Shown here in pieces: positions 51,752 to 59,859 of a DNA stretch of 64,000 nt. The DNA comes from Brevundimonas lutea. GTDB taxonomy: Bacteria; Pseudomonadota; Alphaproteobacteria; Caulobacterales; Caulobacteraceae. The translations under genes were made by a program, and so were the position numbers. The stretch spans positions 434,001 through 498,000 of the forward strand of contig NZ_QUOQ01000004.1 of assembly GCF_003704105.1 (NCBI RefSeq). The letters are read 5' to 3'. Position 1 is the first letter of the stretch; each line of letters opens with the position of its first letter. A model generated the notes under the pieces. It saw only the letters and a program-made list of their open reading frames with translations, made no database searches and was not told the DNA's origin.

Positions 51752-52693
51752 ATGCTCCGTGTCGCCATCCAGATGGACCCGATCGAGTCGGTCGACGTCC
51801 GGTCCGACACCACCTTCATGATGGCGCTGGAGGCCCAGACGCGCGGCCACCGCCAGTGGGTCTATGACTTCCGGACCCTGGCGCTGGAGGACGGACGGCT
51901 GTTCTGCCGGGCGCGGCCGGTGACCTTGCGGGAGAGCCAGGGCGACCATGTCGACTTCGGCGACCCTGTGCGGCTGGATCTGGCCGAGGACGTCGATGTC
52001 ATCCTGATGCGTCAGGATCCGCCCTTCGACATGGCCTATGTGACCGCCACCTATCTGCTGGAGACGGTCCATCCCGGGACCCTGGTGGTCAACCATCCGT
52101 CTGAGGTCCGCTCGGCTCCCGAGAAGCTGCTGGCCACGCGCTTTCCCGGCCTTCAGCCGCCGACCCTGATCTCATCTGACGCCGAGGCCCTGGCCGACTT
52201 CCACGCAAGGCACGGCGATGTGGTGCTCAAGCCCCTGCACGGCGCCGCCGGCTCGGGGGTGGTGCGGCTGAAGGCCGGCGATCCGAACCTGGAGGCCCTG
52301 GTCGAGATCCACGCCACGGGGTCGCGCGACCCGCTGGTGATCCAGAAATTCGTGCCCGCCGTCTCGGCCGGCGACAAGCGCATCATCCTGATCGAGGGCG
52401 AGCCGGTGGGGGCGATCAACCGCATCCCGGCCGAGGGTCAGGTGCGCTCCAATCTCAGGGTCGGAGGACGCGCCGCCGCCGTGGATCTGACCGACCGCGA
52501 CCGCGAGATTTGCGCGGCCATCGGCCCGATCCTGAAGGAACGGGGACTGATCTTCGTCGGCATCGACGTGATCGGCGACTATCTGACCGAGATCAACGTC
52601 ACCTCGCCCACCGGCGCCCAGCAGCTGAAGCGGTTCAGCGGCATCGACGCCGCCGCCCTGATGTGGGACGCGATCGACCGGCGCTTGGCCTAG
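51752..52693 (+). CDS. gshB: Glutathione synthetase
   Basis: This 313-aa ATP-grasp ligase adds glycine to gamma-glutamylcysteine. It has the start [36 protein letters not shown], the ATP-binding [17 protein letters not shown] and [20 protein letters not shown], and the end [19 protein letters not shown]. Length matches E. coli (316 aa). Its TAG interlocks with the stop of convergent hemW (4-bp overlap at CTAG). Confidence 0.97.
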   Translation: MLRVAIQMDPIESVDVRSDTTFMMALEAQTRGHRQWVYDFRTLALEDGRLFCRARPVTLRESQGDHVDFGDPVRLDLAEDVDVILMRQDPPFDMAYVTATYLLETVHPGTLVVNHPSEVRSAPEKLLATRFPGLQPPTLISSDAEALADFHARHGDVVLKPLHGAAGSGVVRLKAGDPNLEALVEIHATGSRDPLVIQKFVPAVSAGDKRIILIEGEPVGAINRIPAEGQVRSNLRVGGRAAAVDLTDRDREICAAIGPILKERGLIFVGIDVIGDYLTEINVTSPTGAQQLKRFSGIDAAALMWDAIDRRLA

Positions 52694-53850
52694 ACCAGCA
52701 GGGCCTTCAGCACCCCATCCAGCACGGGTCGGCCCCTGGCGGTGGCCACCAGCCGGTTGTTGGTTACCGTCAGGAAGCCGTCGGCCATGAGGTCGGCCGC
52801 GGGCGACGTCCCGACCGACAGGCCCAAGGTCGCCAGCAGAGACATCGGCGCGCCCTCGACGGTGCGCAGACCCAACAACAGACGCTCCTCGGCGGCGTCG
52901 CGCGGGGTCAGCGGCTCCCGCTCCGACCACGGCTGACCCGCCTCGACCCCGGCGGCATAGCCGTTGACCGCGCGGTGGGCGACGGTCGCAGTCCGGACGC
53001 CGTTGAGCGTCAACCGGCCGTGGGCTCCGGGCCCAAGACCCAGATAATCGCCGCCGCGCCAGACGTGCAGATTGTGCGCCGAGCGGGCCGCGACGCCGCG
53101 CGCGTGGTTGGACACCTCATAAGCCTCGAACCCGGCGGCCTCGAGCCCAGCCTGGGTCGCCTCGTAGAGGTCAGCGGCGGCGTCCTCTTCCGGCGGACGG
53201 AGCGTGCCCCGGGCGAAGGCGCGGCCGAACGCGGTCCGGGGCTCGATGGTCAGCTGATAGGGGGAGACGTGCTCGGGGCCGAGGTCGATGGCCCGCGCCA
53301 GTTCGTCGTGCCAGTCCTGTTCGCTCTGGCCCGGCCGGGCGTAGATCAGATCGACGGAGACCCGACCGAACGCGGCCTGGCCGGCCCGGACCGCCCGCAC
53401 GCCCTCGGCGGCGGAGTGGTCACGGCCCAGGAATTTCAGGGCGTCGTCGTCCAGCGACTGCAGGCCCAACGACAGACGGTTGATCCCCGCCTCGGCGAAG
53501 GCGGCGTAGCGGGCCGTCTCGGCGTCGGTGGGATTGGCCTCCAGTGTCACCTCGACCTCGTCGGCCGGAAACAGCGCCCGCGCACGGGCGATGATCCGCG
53601 CCGCCAGATCGGGCGGCATCAGGCTGGGCGTGCCGCCGCCCAGGAAGATCGAGGCCAGCGGCCGGGGTCCGATCAGCCCCGCCTGGGCCTCCAGGTCGGC
53701 CAGGATCGCCTCGCCCAGCCGCGCCCCCTCGGCCTCGCGGCCCCGAGCCCGCACCACGTTGAAATCGCAGTAGGGGCAGATGCGCGCGCAATAGGGCCAG
53801 TGGACATAGAGGCCGACGCCCCGGGGGCGATCCTCAAGCGCCTCACTCAA
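52690..53850 (-). CDS. hemW: Radical SAM heme chaperone HemW (coproporphyrinogen oxidase-like)
   Basis: This 386-aa protein has the radical-SAM cluster motif C21-x3-C25-x2-C28 in [27 protein letters not shown], the [17 protein letters not shown] block and [11 protein letters not shown] follow. The C-terminal part [11 protein letters not shown] is typical of HemW, which delivers heme, rather than of true HemN (no HemN N-terminal Cys pattern CNxxC). It follows rdgB with an 8-bp overlap, the usual rdgB-hemW order. Confidence 0.95.
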   Translation of the reverse strand: MSEALEDRPRGVGLYVHWPYCARICPYCDFNVVRARGREAEGARLGEAILADLEAQAGLIGPRPLASIFLGGGTPSLMPPDLAARIIARARALFPADEVEVTLEANPTDAETARYAAFAEAGINRLSLGLQSLDDDALKFLGRDHSAAEGVRAVRAGQAAFGRVSVDLIYARPGQSEQDWHDELARAIDLGPEHVSPYQLTIEPRTAFGRAFARGTLRPPEEDAAADLYEATQAGLEAAGFEAYEVSNHARGVAARSAHNLHVWRGGDYLGLGPGAHGRLTLNGVRTATVAHRAVNGYAAGVEAGQPWSEREPLTPRDAAEERLLLGLRTVEGAPMSLLATLGLSVGTSPAADLMADGFLTVTNNRLVATARGRPVLDGVLKALLV

Positions 53851-54445
53851 ACAGCGCCGCCTTCAGCTTTTCGAAGGCGCGGGCGCGGTGGCTGAGGGCG
53901 TCCTTCTCGGCCGGGTCCATCTCGCCGAAGGTCTGGTCGCGGCCTTCGGGCAGGAAGATGGGGTCATAGCCGAAGCCCCGCTCGCCGCGTGGCGGAAAGA
54001 CCAGCGTCCCGTCCACCCGACCCTCAACCACCACGCACGGCCCGTCGGGCCAGGCCACGGCCAGGGCGGAGGTGAACCAGGCGGCGCGGTCGCCGGAGCC
54101 GACCTCCTCCAGCCGCTCCTCGACCTTCTTCATCGCATGGCCGAAGTCCTTGTCGGGACCGGCCCAGCGCGCCGAAAAGATGCCGGGCGCGCCGTCCAGC
54201 GCCGCGACCGACAGGCCGGAGTCGTCGGCGATGGCCACGAGGCCCGCACGATCCGCAGCGGCCCGAGCCTTCAGAAGGGCATTGCCCATGAAGGTCTGTT
54301 CGATCTCGTCGGGCTCGGGCAGGCCCAGGTCTCCGGCCGAGACGATGTCGAAGCGGCCGTCCAGCAGGGCGGCGATCTCGACCGCCTTGCCGGGATTGTG
54401 CGTGGCCGCGACCAGCCGGGTTCCGTTCTGAAGTTTCAGGCTCAT
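53843..54445 (-). CDS. rdgB: dITP/XTP pyrophosphatase (non-canonical NTP house-cleaning)
   Basis: This 200-aa Ham1/RdgB enzyme removes deaminated purine triphosphates, preventing their entry into DNA. It has the nucleotide-binding [48 protein letters not shown] and the end [22 protein letters not shown] at 54445, with GAGAAGGTCTC upstream, is chosen over an ATG ten codons earlier. It overlaps hemW by 8 bp. Confidence 0.96.
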   Translation of the reverse strand: MSLKLQNGTRLVAATHNPGKAVEIAALLDGRFDIVSAGDLGLPEPDEIEQTFMGNALLKARAAADRAGLVAIADDSGLSVAALDGAPGIFSARWAGPDKDFGHAMKKVEERLEEVGSGDRAAWFTSALAVAWPDGPCVVVEGRVDGTLVFPPRGERGFGYDPIFLPEGRDQTFGEMDPAEKDALSHRARAFEKLKAALFE

Positions 54446-54562
54446 GAGACCTTCTCTTACAGGCCCGTAATCCATTGCGGAAGCTTAATCCCAATAAATC
54501 CGATGTAACTTGAGAACAGAGTGGCCCGGTCATACACATCATCTCAAGAACGAAGCCGAGAC

Positions 54563-54577
54563 GTTCTTCGGAAGAAC
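54563..54577. promoter_or_regulatory. Inverted repeat upstream of the 38-aa gene
   Basis: GTTCTTC-G-GAAGAAC has perfect 7-bp arms around one base, about 90 bp upstream of the small gene and in an AT-richer patch. It could be an operator or the core of a leader hairpin. It does not have the N7 spacing of an SOS box. Confidence 0.4.
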
Positions 54578-54665
54578 AACTTCCGGACTACAAGAAAAAG
54601 CGGCAAGCAAAACGATCAAACCGGGCAGTCCGGGGCGACACCCAAAGGAAAGACGGAGACTAACG

Positions 54666-54782
54666 ATGAACACCATGAACGCTTCGCTGTGGATGGACCG
54701 GGTTGGCAACACGGTCATGAACGCTGTCCTGCTGGCCGGCCTGCCGATCGGCTTCATCGCCGCCCTGGTTCAGTCCTTCTGA
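54666..54782 (+). CDS. Small membrane peptide, 38 aa
   Basis: The peptide begins MNTMNASLWMDRVGNTVMNA and ends VLLAGLPIGFIAALVQSF, an amphipathic start followed by one hydrophobic helix. GACGGAGACTAACG gives the ribosome site; the upstream extension of the frame is Lys/Arg-rich and unlikely to be coding. It stands 102 bp before the DUF2975 gene, with a long hairpin between. Size and helix resemble small envelope peptides; no function is known. Confidence 0.55.
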   Translation: MNTMNASLWMDRVGNTVMNAVLLAGLPIGFIAALVQSF

Positions 54783-54827
54783 TCGCGTCGGCTTTGACGA
54801 CGACCATGAAGGGCGCGACAAGGAGGT

Positions 54828-54857
54828 CCGCGCGCCGACATCCCCTCCGGCGCGCGG
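54828..54857. promoter_or_regulatory. Long inverted repeat before the DUF2975 gene
   Basis: CCGCGCGCCG (54828-54837) and CGGCGCGCGG (54848-54857) are perfect 10-bp arms with a 10-base loop, 28 bp before the DUF2975 ATG. There is no T-run. It may attenuate read-through from the 38-aa gene or control the DUF2975 operon. Confidence 0.5.
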
Positions 54858-54884
54858 CCCCACCGGCCCGCAACCTTTGAGACC

Positions 54885-55496
54885 ATGACCGACCAGCCCG
54901 GACAGACGCGAAATCACCGACGCGCTCCGGGCTTCGCCTTCAAGGCCCCGCATCTTCGGGCGCCGCACATTCCGACCCCGCGAGCCATGGGCCCGGGCTC
55001 GGTGGCCAGCCTGCTCAAGATCGCCCTCGACGTCGCCCACGCCCTGCTGTGGCTGATGGCGGGTGTGCTGACCCTGGCCTTCATCACCTTCGTGTTCGTA
55101 CCTCTGGACAATCTGACCGTCGTCGACGGGGACCGACAGTTGCCGCTCGTCCGATCGGTGGTGCTGTTCGGCATCGGCGCTTTCATCGCCTATTTCGGCG
55201 CCTTCATTCTGATCGTGCGCAATCTGCGCCAGATGTTCCGCACCCTGACCCAGGGCGACCCCTTTCATCCGCGCAATGTCACCCGACTGCGCCAGATCGG
55301 CCTGGTGCTGGCCACGGTCACCGGCGGCGTCTTCATCGTCCAGAGCTTCGTCAGCCGGTCGGCGCTGGGTTATGTCGATCGGCCCAGCGTGGGGGATCTG
55401 ATGACTCCGCTGTTCGCCGTGCTGATCGTCTTCGTCCTGGCCGAGGTGTTCCGCGAGGGCGCCCGTCTGCGCCGCGAGAGCGAGCTGACCATCTGA
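54885..55496 (+). CDS. DUF2975 family membrane protein
   Basis: This is a 203-aa protein with a basic N-terminus of about 40 residues, then four helices (ALDVAHALLWLMAGVLTLAF; VLFGIGAFIAYFGAFILIV; IGLVLATVTGGVFIVQSFV; LFAVLIVFVLAEVF). The DUF2975 signature GDPFHPRNVTRLRQIG lies between helices 2 and 3. These proteins are almost always encoded beside a small HTH protein, as here (TGATG overlap). The pair's function is unknown. Confidence 0.88.
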   Translation: MTDQPGQTRNHRRAPGFAFKAPHLRAPHIPTPRAMGPGSVASLLKIALDVAHALLWLMAGVLTLAFITFVFVPLDNLTVVDGDRQLPLVRSVVLFGIGAFIAYFGAFILIVRNLRQMFRTLTQGDPFHPRNVTRLRQIGLVLATVTGGVFIVQSFVSRSALGYVDRPSVGDLMTPLFAVLIVFVLAEVFREGARLRRESELTI

Positions 55497-55726
55497 TGGC
55501 CATCCGCATCCAGCTCGACCGCCTGCTGCACGCGCGCCGCATGTCCCTGGCCGAACTGGCCGACCGCGTGGGCGTCACCGAGGCCAATCTGACCATCCTG
55601 AAGACCGGCGGCGCCCGGGCCGTGCGGTTCTCGACCCTGGACGCCCTGTGCCGCGAGCTGGACTGCCAGCCCGGCGATTTGGTGGTCTGGGAGCCCGGCC
55701 CACTCACCTTCTCCGACGAGATTTGA
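55496..55726 (+). CDS. Small HTH (XRE, YozG-like) regulator paired with DUF2975
   Basis: This 76-aa single-domain regulator reads IQLDRLLHARRMSLAELADR, then VGVTEANLTILKTGGARAVR (HTH helices 2-3), STLDALCRELDCQPGDLVVW. It is the YozG/Cro type usually paired with DUF2975 membrane proteins. Its ATG overlaps the stop of that gene. The regulator may be held or released by its membrane partner, but this is inference. Confidence 0.88.
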   Translation: MAIRIQLDRLLHARRMSLAELADRVGVTEANLTILKTGGARAVRFSTLDALCRELDCQPGDLVVWEPGPLTFSDEI

Positions 55727-55729
55727 GCT

Positions 55730-56257
55730 GTGGCGCGCGGCCTGACGCCTGACGACCGCCGGATCTGGAGCCGGGTCGCCGCGACCATGGACACCACTCG
55801 GAAGGTCGCGCCGGTGGTCGAGCCCGAGACGCCCGCCAAACCTTCGGTCATCAAGGGCGCCGCCAAGGCTCGCCCTGCCCCGCCCGGCTATACGCCGCCG
55901 CGATCAGCGCCCGCGCCGCGACCGCAATCGACACCGGAGGCGCTGGAGCCCCGTCGCCAGCGGCGTCTCGCGCGCGAACGGGACCCCATCGACGCCCGGA
56001 TCGACCTGCACGGCCACGGCCGCTTCCAGGCGCAGGACGCCCTGACCGCCTTCCTGCTGGGAGCCCAGGCGCGCGGGTATGGTGCGGTCCTCGTGATCAC
56101 GGGTCAGGGACGGCGCGGCGGCGGCGTGATCCGCGCCAATGTCCACGAATGGCTGACCGCCCACGCTCTGCGCGGCGTCGTCTCCGGCTTCGCCCCGGCT
56201 CACCGGCGGCACGGCGGAGAGGGGGCGATCTATGTCACGCTGAAACGGCGCGGCTGA
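55730..56257 (+). CDS. Smr/MutS2-type endonuclease-domain protein
   Basis: This is a 175-aa protein starting at GTG, 3 bp after the HTH gene. A disordered Pro/Arg-rich half (residues 20-85) is followed by a Smr domain: IDARIDLHGHGRFQAQDALT (LDLHG motif variant) and AVLVITGQGRRGGGVIRANVHEW, ending with GGEGAIYVTLKRRG. Smr domains nick DNA or RNA; in alphaproteobacteria this stand-alone form (DUF2027/YdaL-like) has no defined role. It abuts the adenosine kinase stop with no gap. Confidence 0.9.
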   Translation: MARGLTPDDRRIWSRVAATMDTTRKVAPVVEPETPAKPSVIKGAAKARPAPPGYTPPRSAPAPRPQSTPEALEPRRQRRLARERDPIDARIDLHGHGRFQAQDALTAFLLGAQARGYGAVLVITGQGRRGGGVIRANVHEWLTAHALRGVVSGFAPAHRRHGGEGAIYVTLKRRG

Positions 56258-57256
56258 TCAGACCGTCAGGCCCTTGTCCGCCGCCAGACCCTTCAGCGAC
56301 ACCTGCGGACGCGGGCCCCAGTGGGCGATGACCTCGGACGCCGCCAGCGAGCCGAGGCGGCCCGCCTCCTCCAGCGACTTCCCGCGCGCGAGGCCCAGCA
56401 GGAAGCCGGCGGCGTACTGGTCGCCGGCGCCGGTGGTGTCGATCACCTTGCCGACGGGGTAGGCCTCCACCGCGACGCGCCGGTCGCCGCTGACGACCAC
56501 CGAGCCCTTTTCGCCGCGCGTCACCGCCGCCGTCTCGACCATCGCGGCCAGTCGGTCGCAGCCGGCCTCGAAATCCTCGGTCTGGAACAGGGACGCCAGC
56601 TCGGCTTCATTGGCCAGGACGATGTCGGCCGAGGCCTCGATGAAGGCCAGCAGCTCGGCGCGCCAGCGCTCGACCACAAAGGCGTCCGACAGGGTGATGG
56701 CCACCTTGCGCCCCGCCTGGTGTGCGGCCTCGGCGGCGCGCTCGAAGGCGGCGCGGGCCGGGGCCGGGTCGAACAGATAGCCCTCCAGATAGACGATGGC
56801 GCTTTCGGCGATCATGGCGGCGTCGACGTCGTCGGCCGACAGCTGGTTGGCGGCGCCCAGGAAGGTGGCCATGGTCCGCTGGCCGTCCGGCGTCACATTG
56901 ATCAGACACCGGCCGGTGCCCGGCCCGGCCGTCAGCGGCGCGGTCTCGAAGGCCACGCCCGCGGCGCGGATGTCGTGGGTGAAGACCTCGCCCAGCGTGT
57001 CCTCGCTGACCTTGCCCAGATAGGCCGCGCGTCCGCCGAAGGAGGCGACGCCGGCGACGGTGTTGCCGGCCGAACCGCCCGAGGCCTCCACACCCGGCGC
57101 CATGGCGTCATACAGCGCCGCGCTCTGGGCCTCGTCGACCAACTGCATCGAGCCGGGGGCCAGTTGCTGGGCGGTCAGGAAGCCGGGGTCGCAGGGGGCC
57201 AGCACATCGACGATGGCGTTGCCGACGGCGCAGACGTCGTATCGGAGATCGGTCAT
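56258..57256 (-). CDS. Adenosine kinase, PfkB family
   Basis: This 332-aa sugar/nucleoside kinase has family start YDVCAVGNAIVDVLA, the PfkB signature 1 region GGSAGNTVAGVASFGGRAAYLG and the catalytic Asp in DTTGAGDQYAAGFLLGLARG. Alphaproteobacterial proteins of this subgroup are annotated as adenosine kinases that phosphorylate adenosine to AMP. MTDLRYD at 57256 is the canonical start. It converges with Smr (stop codons abut as TGATCA) and is divergent from the ATP-grasp gene. Confidence 0.9.
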   Translation of the reverse strand: MTDLRYDVCAVGNAIVDVLAPCDPGFLTAQQLAPGSMQLVDEAQSAALYDAMAPGVEASGGSAGNTVAGVASFGGRAAYLGKVSEDTLGEVFTHDIRAAGVAFETAPLTAGPGTGRCLINVTPDGQRTMATFLGAANQLSADDVDAAMIAESAIVYLEGYLFDPAPARAAFERAAEAAHQAGRKVAITLSDAFVVERWRAELLAFIEASADIVLANEAELASLFQTEDFEAGCDRLAAMVETAAVTRGEKGSVVVSGDRRVAVEAYPVGKVIDTTGAGDQYAAGFLLGLARGKSLEEAGRLGSLAASEVIAHWGPRPQVSLKGLAADKGLTV

Positions 57257-57329
57257 GGCGGGCGCTTTAGCGGGGCGGGGCGGCCGTGGCCAGTGGCGGC
57301 GGCGGCGCGGCGGCGCTATCGGACGGCCC

Positions 57330-58196
57330 ATGGCCCGTCTCGCGATCCTTACCCCCGACCCCACCGATCCGTCCTACGCCAGCCATTGGCCGGGCGTGGT
57401 GGAGCGCCTGACCGCGCCCCTGGCCGCCGACGGGCATGAGGTGACGGCCGCGCCGTGGACGGATCATGTCGAGGACGCTTCGGGTCTGGAGGGGTTCGAT
57501 CTGATCCTGCCGCTGGTGGTCTGGGGCTATCACCGCGAGCACGTGCAGTGGCGGGCGGCCTGCGAGACCTGGCAGCGCGCCGGTCTGCCCGTGGCCAACC
57601 CGCCGTCGGTGCTCAACTGGAATTCGGACAAGAGCTATCTCGGCCGGCTGGCGGAGGCGGGCGTGGCCATTCCTCAGACCCTTTTCGTCGATCGGGTCGA
57701 TGCGGCGGCGGTCGAGGCGGCGCTGGCCCAGTTCGGCGCGCCGGTGATCGTCAAGCCCGTCGTCTCCGGCGGCGCCTGGCGGACGCTTAAGCTGTCGTCG
57801 GCCCGTGAGCTGATCGACGGGCCCCAGGAACGGGCGATGATTCAACCCTATCTTCCCGCCATCGAACAGGGCGAGCTGTCGCTGCTGTGGTTCGGCGGGC
57901 GGCTGAGCCACGCCGTGAGGAAGCGCCCCGCCGCAGGCGATTTCCGCATCCAGGTCCAGTACGGCGGACTCTATGAAGCTGTCGAAGCGCCCAACGGGGC
58001 TGTGGCCCTGGCCGAGCAGGTGCTGGGCGCGATCGAGGAGGATCTGCTCTACGCCCGCATCGACATGGTCGAGGACGCCGAGCACGGCTGGCTGCTGATG
58101 GAGGCCGAGCTGATCGAACCGGACTTCTACCTCGGCCAGGCCCCAGACGGCGGCGCCGCCTTCGCCGAGGCCGTGGCTCGGCGACTGGCGGGCTAG
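57330..58196 (+). CDS. ATP-grasp family protein
   Basis: This 288-aa protein has a preATP-grasp start MARLAILTPDPTDPSYASHW, then NPPSVLNWNSDKSYLGRLAEA. The ATP-binding part has APVIVKPVVSGGAWRTLKL, RAMIQPYLPAIEQGELSLLW, and ends with ARIDMVEDAEHGWLLMEAEL, IEPDFYL, the metal-binding Glu pair. It resembles RimK/glutathione-synthetase-like ligases of unknown substrate that occur alone in many genomes. Its stop interlocks with the acetyltransferase stop at CTAG. Confidence 0.85.
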   Translation: MARLAILTPDPTDPSYASHWPGVVERLTAPLAADGHEVTAAPWTDHVEDASGLEGFDLILPLVVWGYHREHVQWRAACETWQRAGLPVANPPSVLNWNSDKSYLGRLAEAGVAIPQTLFVDRVDAAAVEAALAQFGAPVIVKPVVSGGAWRTLKLSSARELIDGPQERAMIQPYLPAIEQGELSLLWFGGRLSHAVRKRPAAGDFRIQVQYGGLYEAVEAPNGAVALAEQVLGAIEEDLLYARIDMVEDAEHGWLLMEAELIEPDFYLGQAPDGGAAFAEAVARRLAG

Positions 58197-58744
58197 GTGC
58201 GCACCCGCGCGGGATTGCCCAGGGCCGTCGCGCCGGCGGGCACATCGCGCGTCACCACCGCCCCGGCGCCGATCAGGGCGTCATCGCCGATGGTCACGCC
58301 CGGCAGGAGGATCGCCCCCGCGCCGATCCAGACGTTCCGGCCAATGATGATGGGGCGGCCGAACTCCAGACCCTGACGGCGCTGCTCGGGATCACGCGGG
58401 TGGTCGGCGGTCATGATCTGCACCGCCGGACCGATCTGGGTCTGGTCGCCGATGGTGACGGTCGCGACGTCCAGCACCACGCAGTTGAAGTTCATGAACA
58501 CCCCGTCGCCGAGGGTGATGTTGGACCCGTAGTCGCAGAAGAAGGGCGGCCGGATCACCGCGCCCCGGCCCACGCCCGCGAACAGTTCGGACAGCAAGGC
58601 GCGGCGCGCCTCGACCGGCACGGCCTGGGCCGCGTTGTAGCGATCCATCCATTGCTTCGCCCGCCAGGCGTCGGCCGTGAGCTCCGGATCGCCGGGGTCG
58701 TAGAAGTCGCCGGCCAGCATCTTCTGCTTCTCGGTCAGGCTCAT
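58193..58744 (-). CDS. Sugar O-acetyltransferase (maltose/galactoside type, LbH fold)
   Basis: This 183-aa protein has an N-terminal Mac domain (LTEKQKMLAGDFYDPGDPEL, AAQAVPVEARRALLSELFAG), then left-handed beta-helix hexapeptide repeats with ITLGDGVFMNFNCVVLD, the catalytic His in TADHPRDPEQRRQG and VWIGAGAILLPGVTIGDDA. It acetylates sugars from acetyl-CoA, possibly as detoxification. The ATG at 58744 overlaps the nth stop (ATGA), an unusual but tight coupling. Confidence 0.92.
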   Translation of the reverse strand: MSLTEKQKMLAGDFYDPGDPELTADAWRAKQWMDRYNAAQAVPVEARRALLSELFAGVGRGAVIRPPFFCDYGSNITLGDGVFMNFNCVVLDVATVTIGDQTQIGPAVQIMTADHPRDPEQRRQGLEFGRPIIIGRNVWIGAGAILLPGVTIGDDALIGAGAVVTRDVPAGATALGNPARVRT

Positions 58745-59418
58745 CGGCTCAGTCCTTCGGCCACCAGCCCGGCGCGTGACGGGCACAGGTCTGAAATCAC
58801 ACACCCCGCGCAGTTGGGCCTGCGCGCCGTGCAGGTGTAGCGACCATGCAGGATCAGCCAGTGATGCGCCTTGGGCAGCCATTTCTTCGGCACGATCTGG
58901 TGCAGCTGGGCCTCGACCTTGTCGGGCGTATTGGCGTTGGCGAGCGACAGGCGGTGGGAGACGCGAAACACATGGGTGTCGACGGCGATGGCCGGCTCGA
59001 TGCCCAGTTCGTTCAGCACCACGCTGGCGGTCTTTCGTCCCACGCCGGGCAGGGCCTGCAGCGCCTCCCGGCTCAGGGGAACGACGCCGCCGTGCCGCTC
59101 GACGATGAGGCGGCTGAGCGCGATGACGTTCCTGGCCTTGTTTCGATAGAGGCCGATGGAGGCGATGTAGGGCGTCAGGCCCGCCTCGCCGAGCGCCAGC
59201 ATCTTTTCGGGCGTGTCGGCGACGGCGAACAGCCGGTCGGTCGCCTTGTTGACCGAGACGTCGGTGGCCTGGGCCGATAGGGCGACGGCGACCACCAGGG
59301 TGAAGGGGTCCTGAAACCTGAGCTCGGTCTTCGGCTCGGGCATGACCCCCGACAGACGCGCGAAGATGGCCTCGACCCGCGCCTTCACAGGCGGCCAGCG
59401 GAACCCGGGCGGCCTCAT
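58741..59418 (-). CDS. nth: Endonuclease III (DNA glycosylase/AP lyase)
   Basis: This 225-aa base-excision-repair enzyme removes oxidised pyrimidines. The helix-hairpin-helix LPGVGRKTASVVL holds the catalytic Lys, VDTHVFRVSHRL holds the catalytic Asp, and the [4Fe-4S] ligands are C-x6-C-x2-C-x5-C in CTARRPNCAGCVISDLC. It is about 10 residues longer at each end than E. coli Nth. It is first of a two-gene unit with the acetyltransferase. Confidence 0.97.
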   Translation of the reverse strand: MRPPGFRWPPVKARVEAIFARLSGVMPEPKTELRFQDPFTLVVAVALSAQATDVSVNKATDRLFAVADTPEKMLALGEAGLTPYIASIGLYRNKARNVIALSRLIVERHGGVVPLSREALQALPGVGRKTASVVLNELGIEPAIAVDTHVFRVSHRLSLANANTPDKVEAQLHQIVPKKWLPKAHHWLILHGRYTCTARRPNCAGCVISDLCPSRAGLVAEGLSR

Positions 59419-59520
59419 GACGGCAGGGGAGCGGAGATAGAGATGCGAAAAGGGATCGCCATCACGCCTGATTAGCGAGGCGGCGGCGGCGTGTCTTCCC
59501 GTCGAGCCCTTCGGCGCGGC

Positions 59521-59733
59521 TTACAGCGACTTGCGGATGATCCGGGCCGCGGCCTCGAGATCGTCAGCGATCTCCTTGGCGCGGTGGCCGCCGATATTGA
59601 TGGCCTTGGGCTCTTTGGTCGTGGGCGAGACGAGCACGAGCTGAAAAACCGGCATGTCCGCCTTTTCGCTCAATCCCTGGTGCACGCGCAGCCATTTGCT
59701 TTTGAAGAGGTTCTGCTTGCCGACCAGCGCCAT
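59521..59733 (-). CDS. Hypothetical protein, 70 aa
   Basis: It reads MALVGKQNLFKSKWLRVHQG with even composition, then FQLVLVSPTTKEPKAINIGG and a helix EIADDLEAAARIIRKSL. No family is recognised. GGGGATCTCC before the ATG is a good ribosome site. The N-terminal beta-like and C-terminal helical pattern suggests a small folded cytosolic protein. It lies between nth and the hybrid kinase on the same strand as both. Confidence 0.65.
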   Translation of the reverse strand: MALVGKQNLFKSKWLRVHQGLSEKADMPVFQLVLVSPTTKEPKAINIGGHRAKEIADDLEAAARIIRKSL

Positions 59734-59859
59734 GGAGATCCCCGAAAACGTCCGTACGGGGCCTTTGGAGCGGCGGCATGATCAACGCAACATTAAAGTG
59801 CGACGATCCGTCTCAAAAGAGAGATTTAACGAAATAACCGCCTGAAAGACCGACATTTT

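Noticed and set aside
54563..54577. SOS box near the 38-aa gene
   Set aside because: GTTC and GAAC occur but not with the direct N7 spacing; it is a simple inverted repeat.
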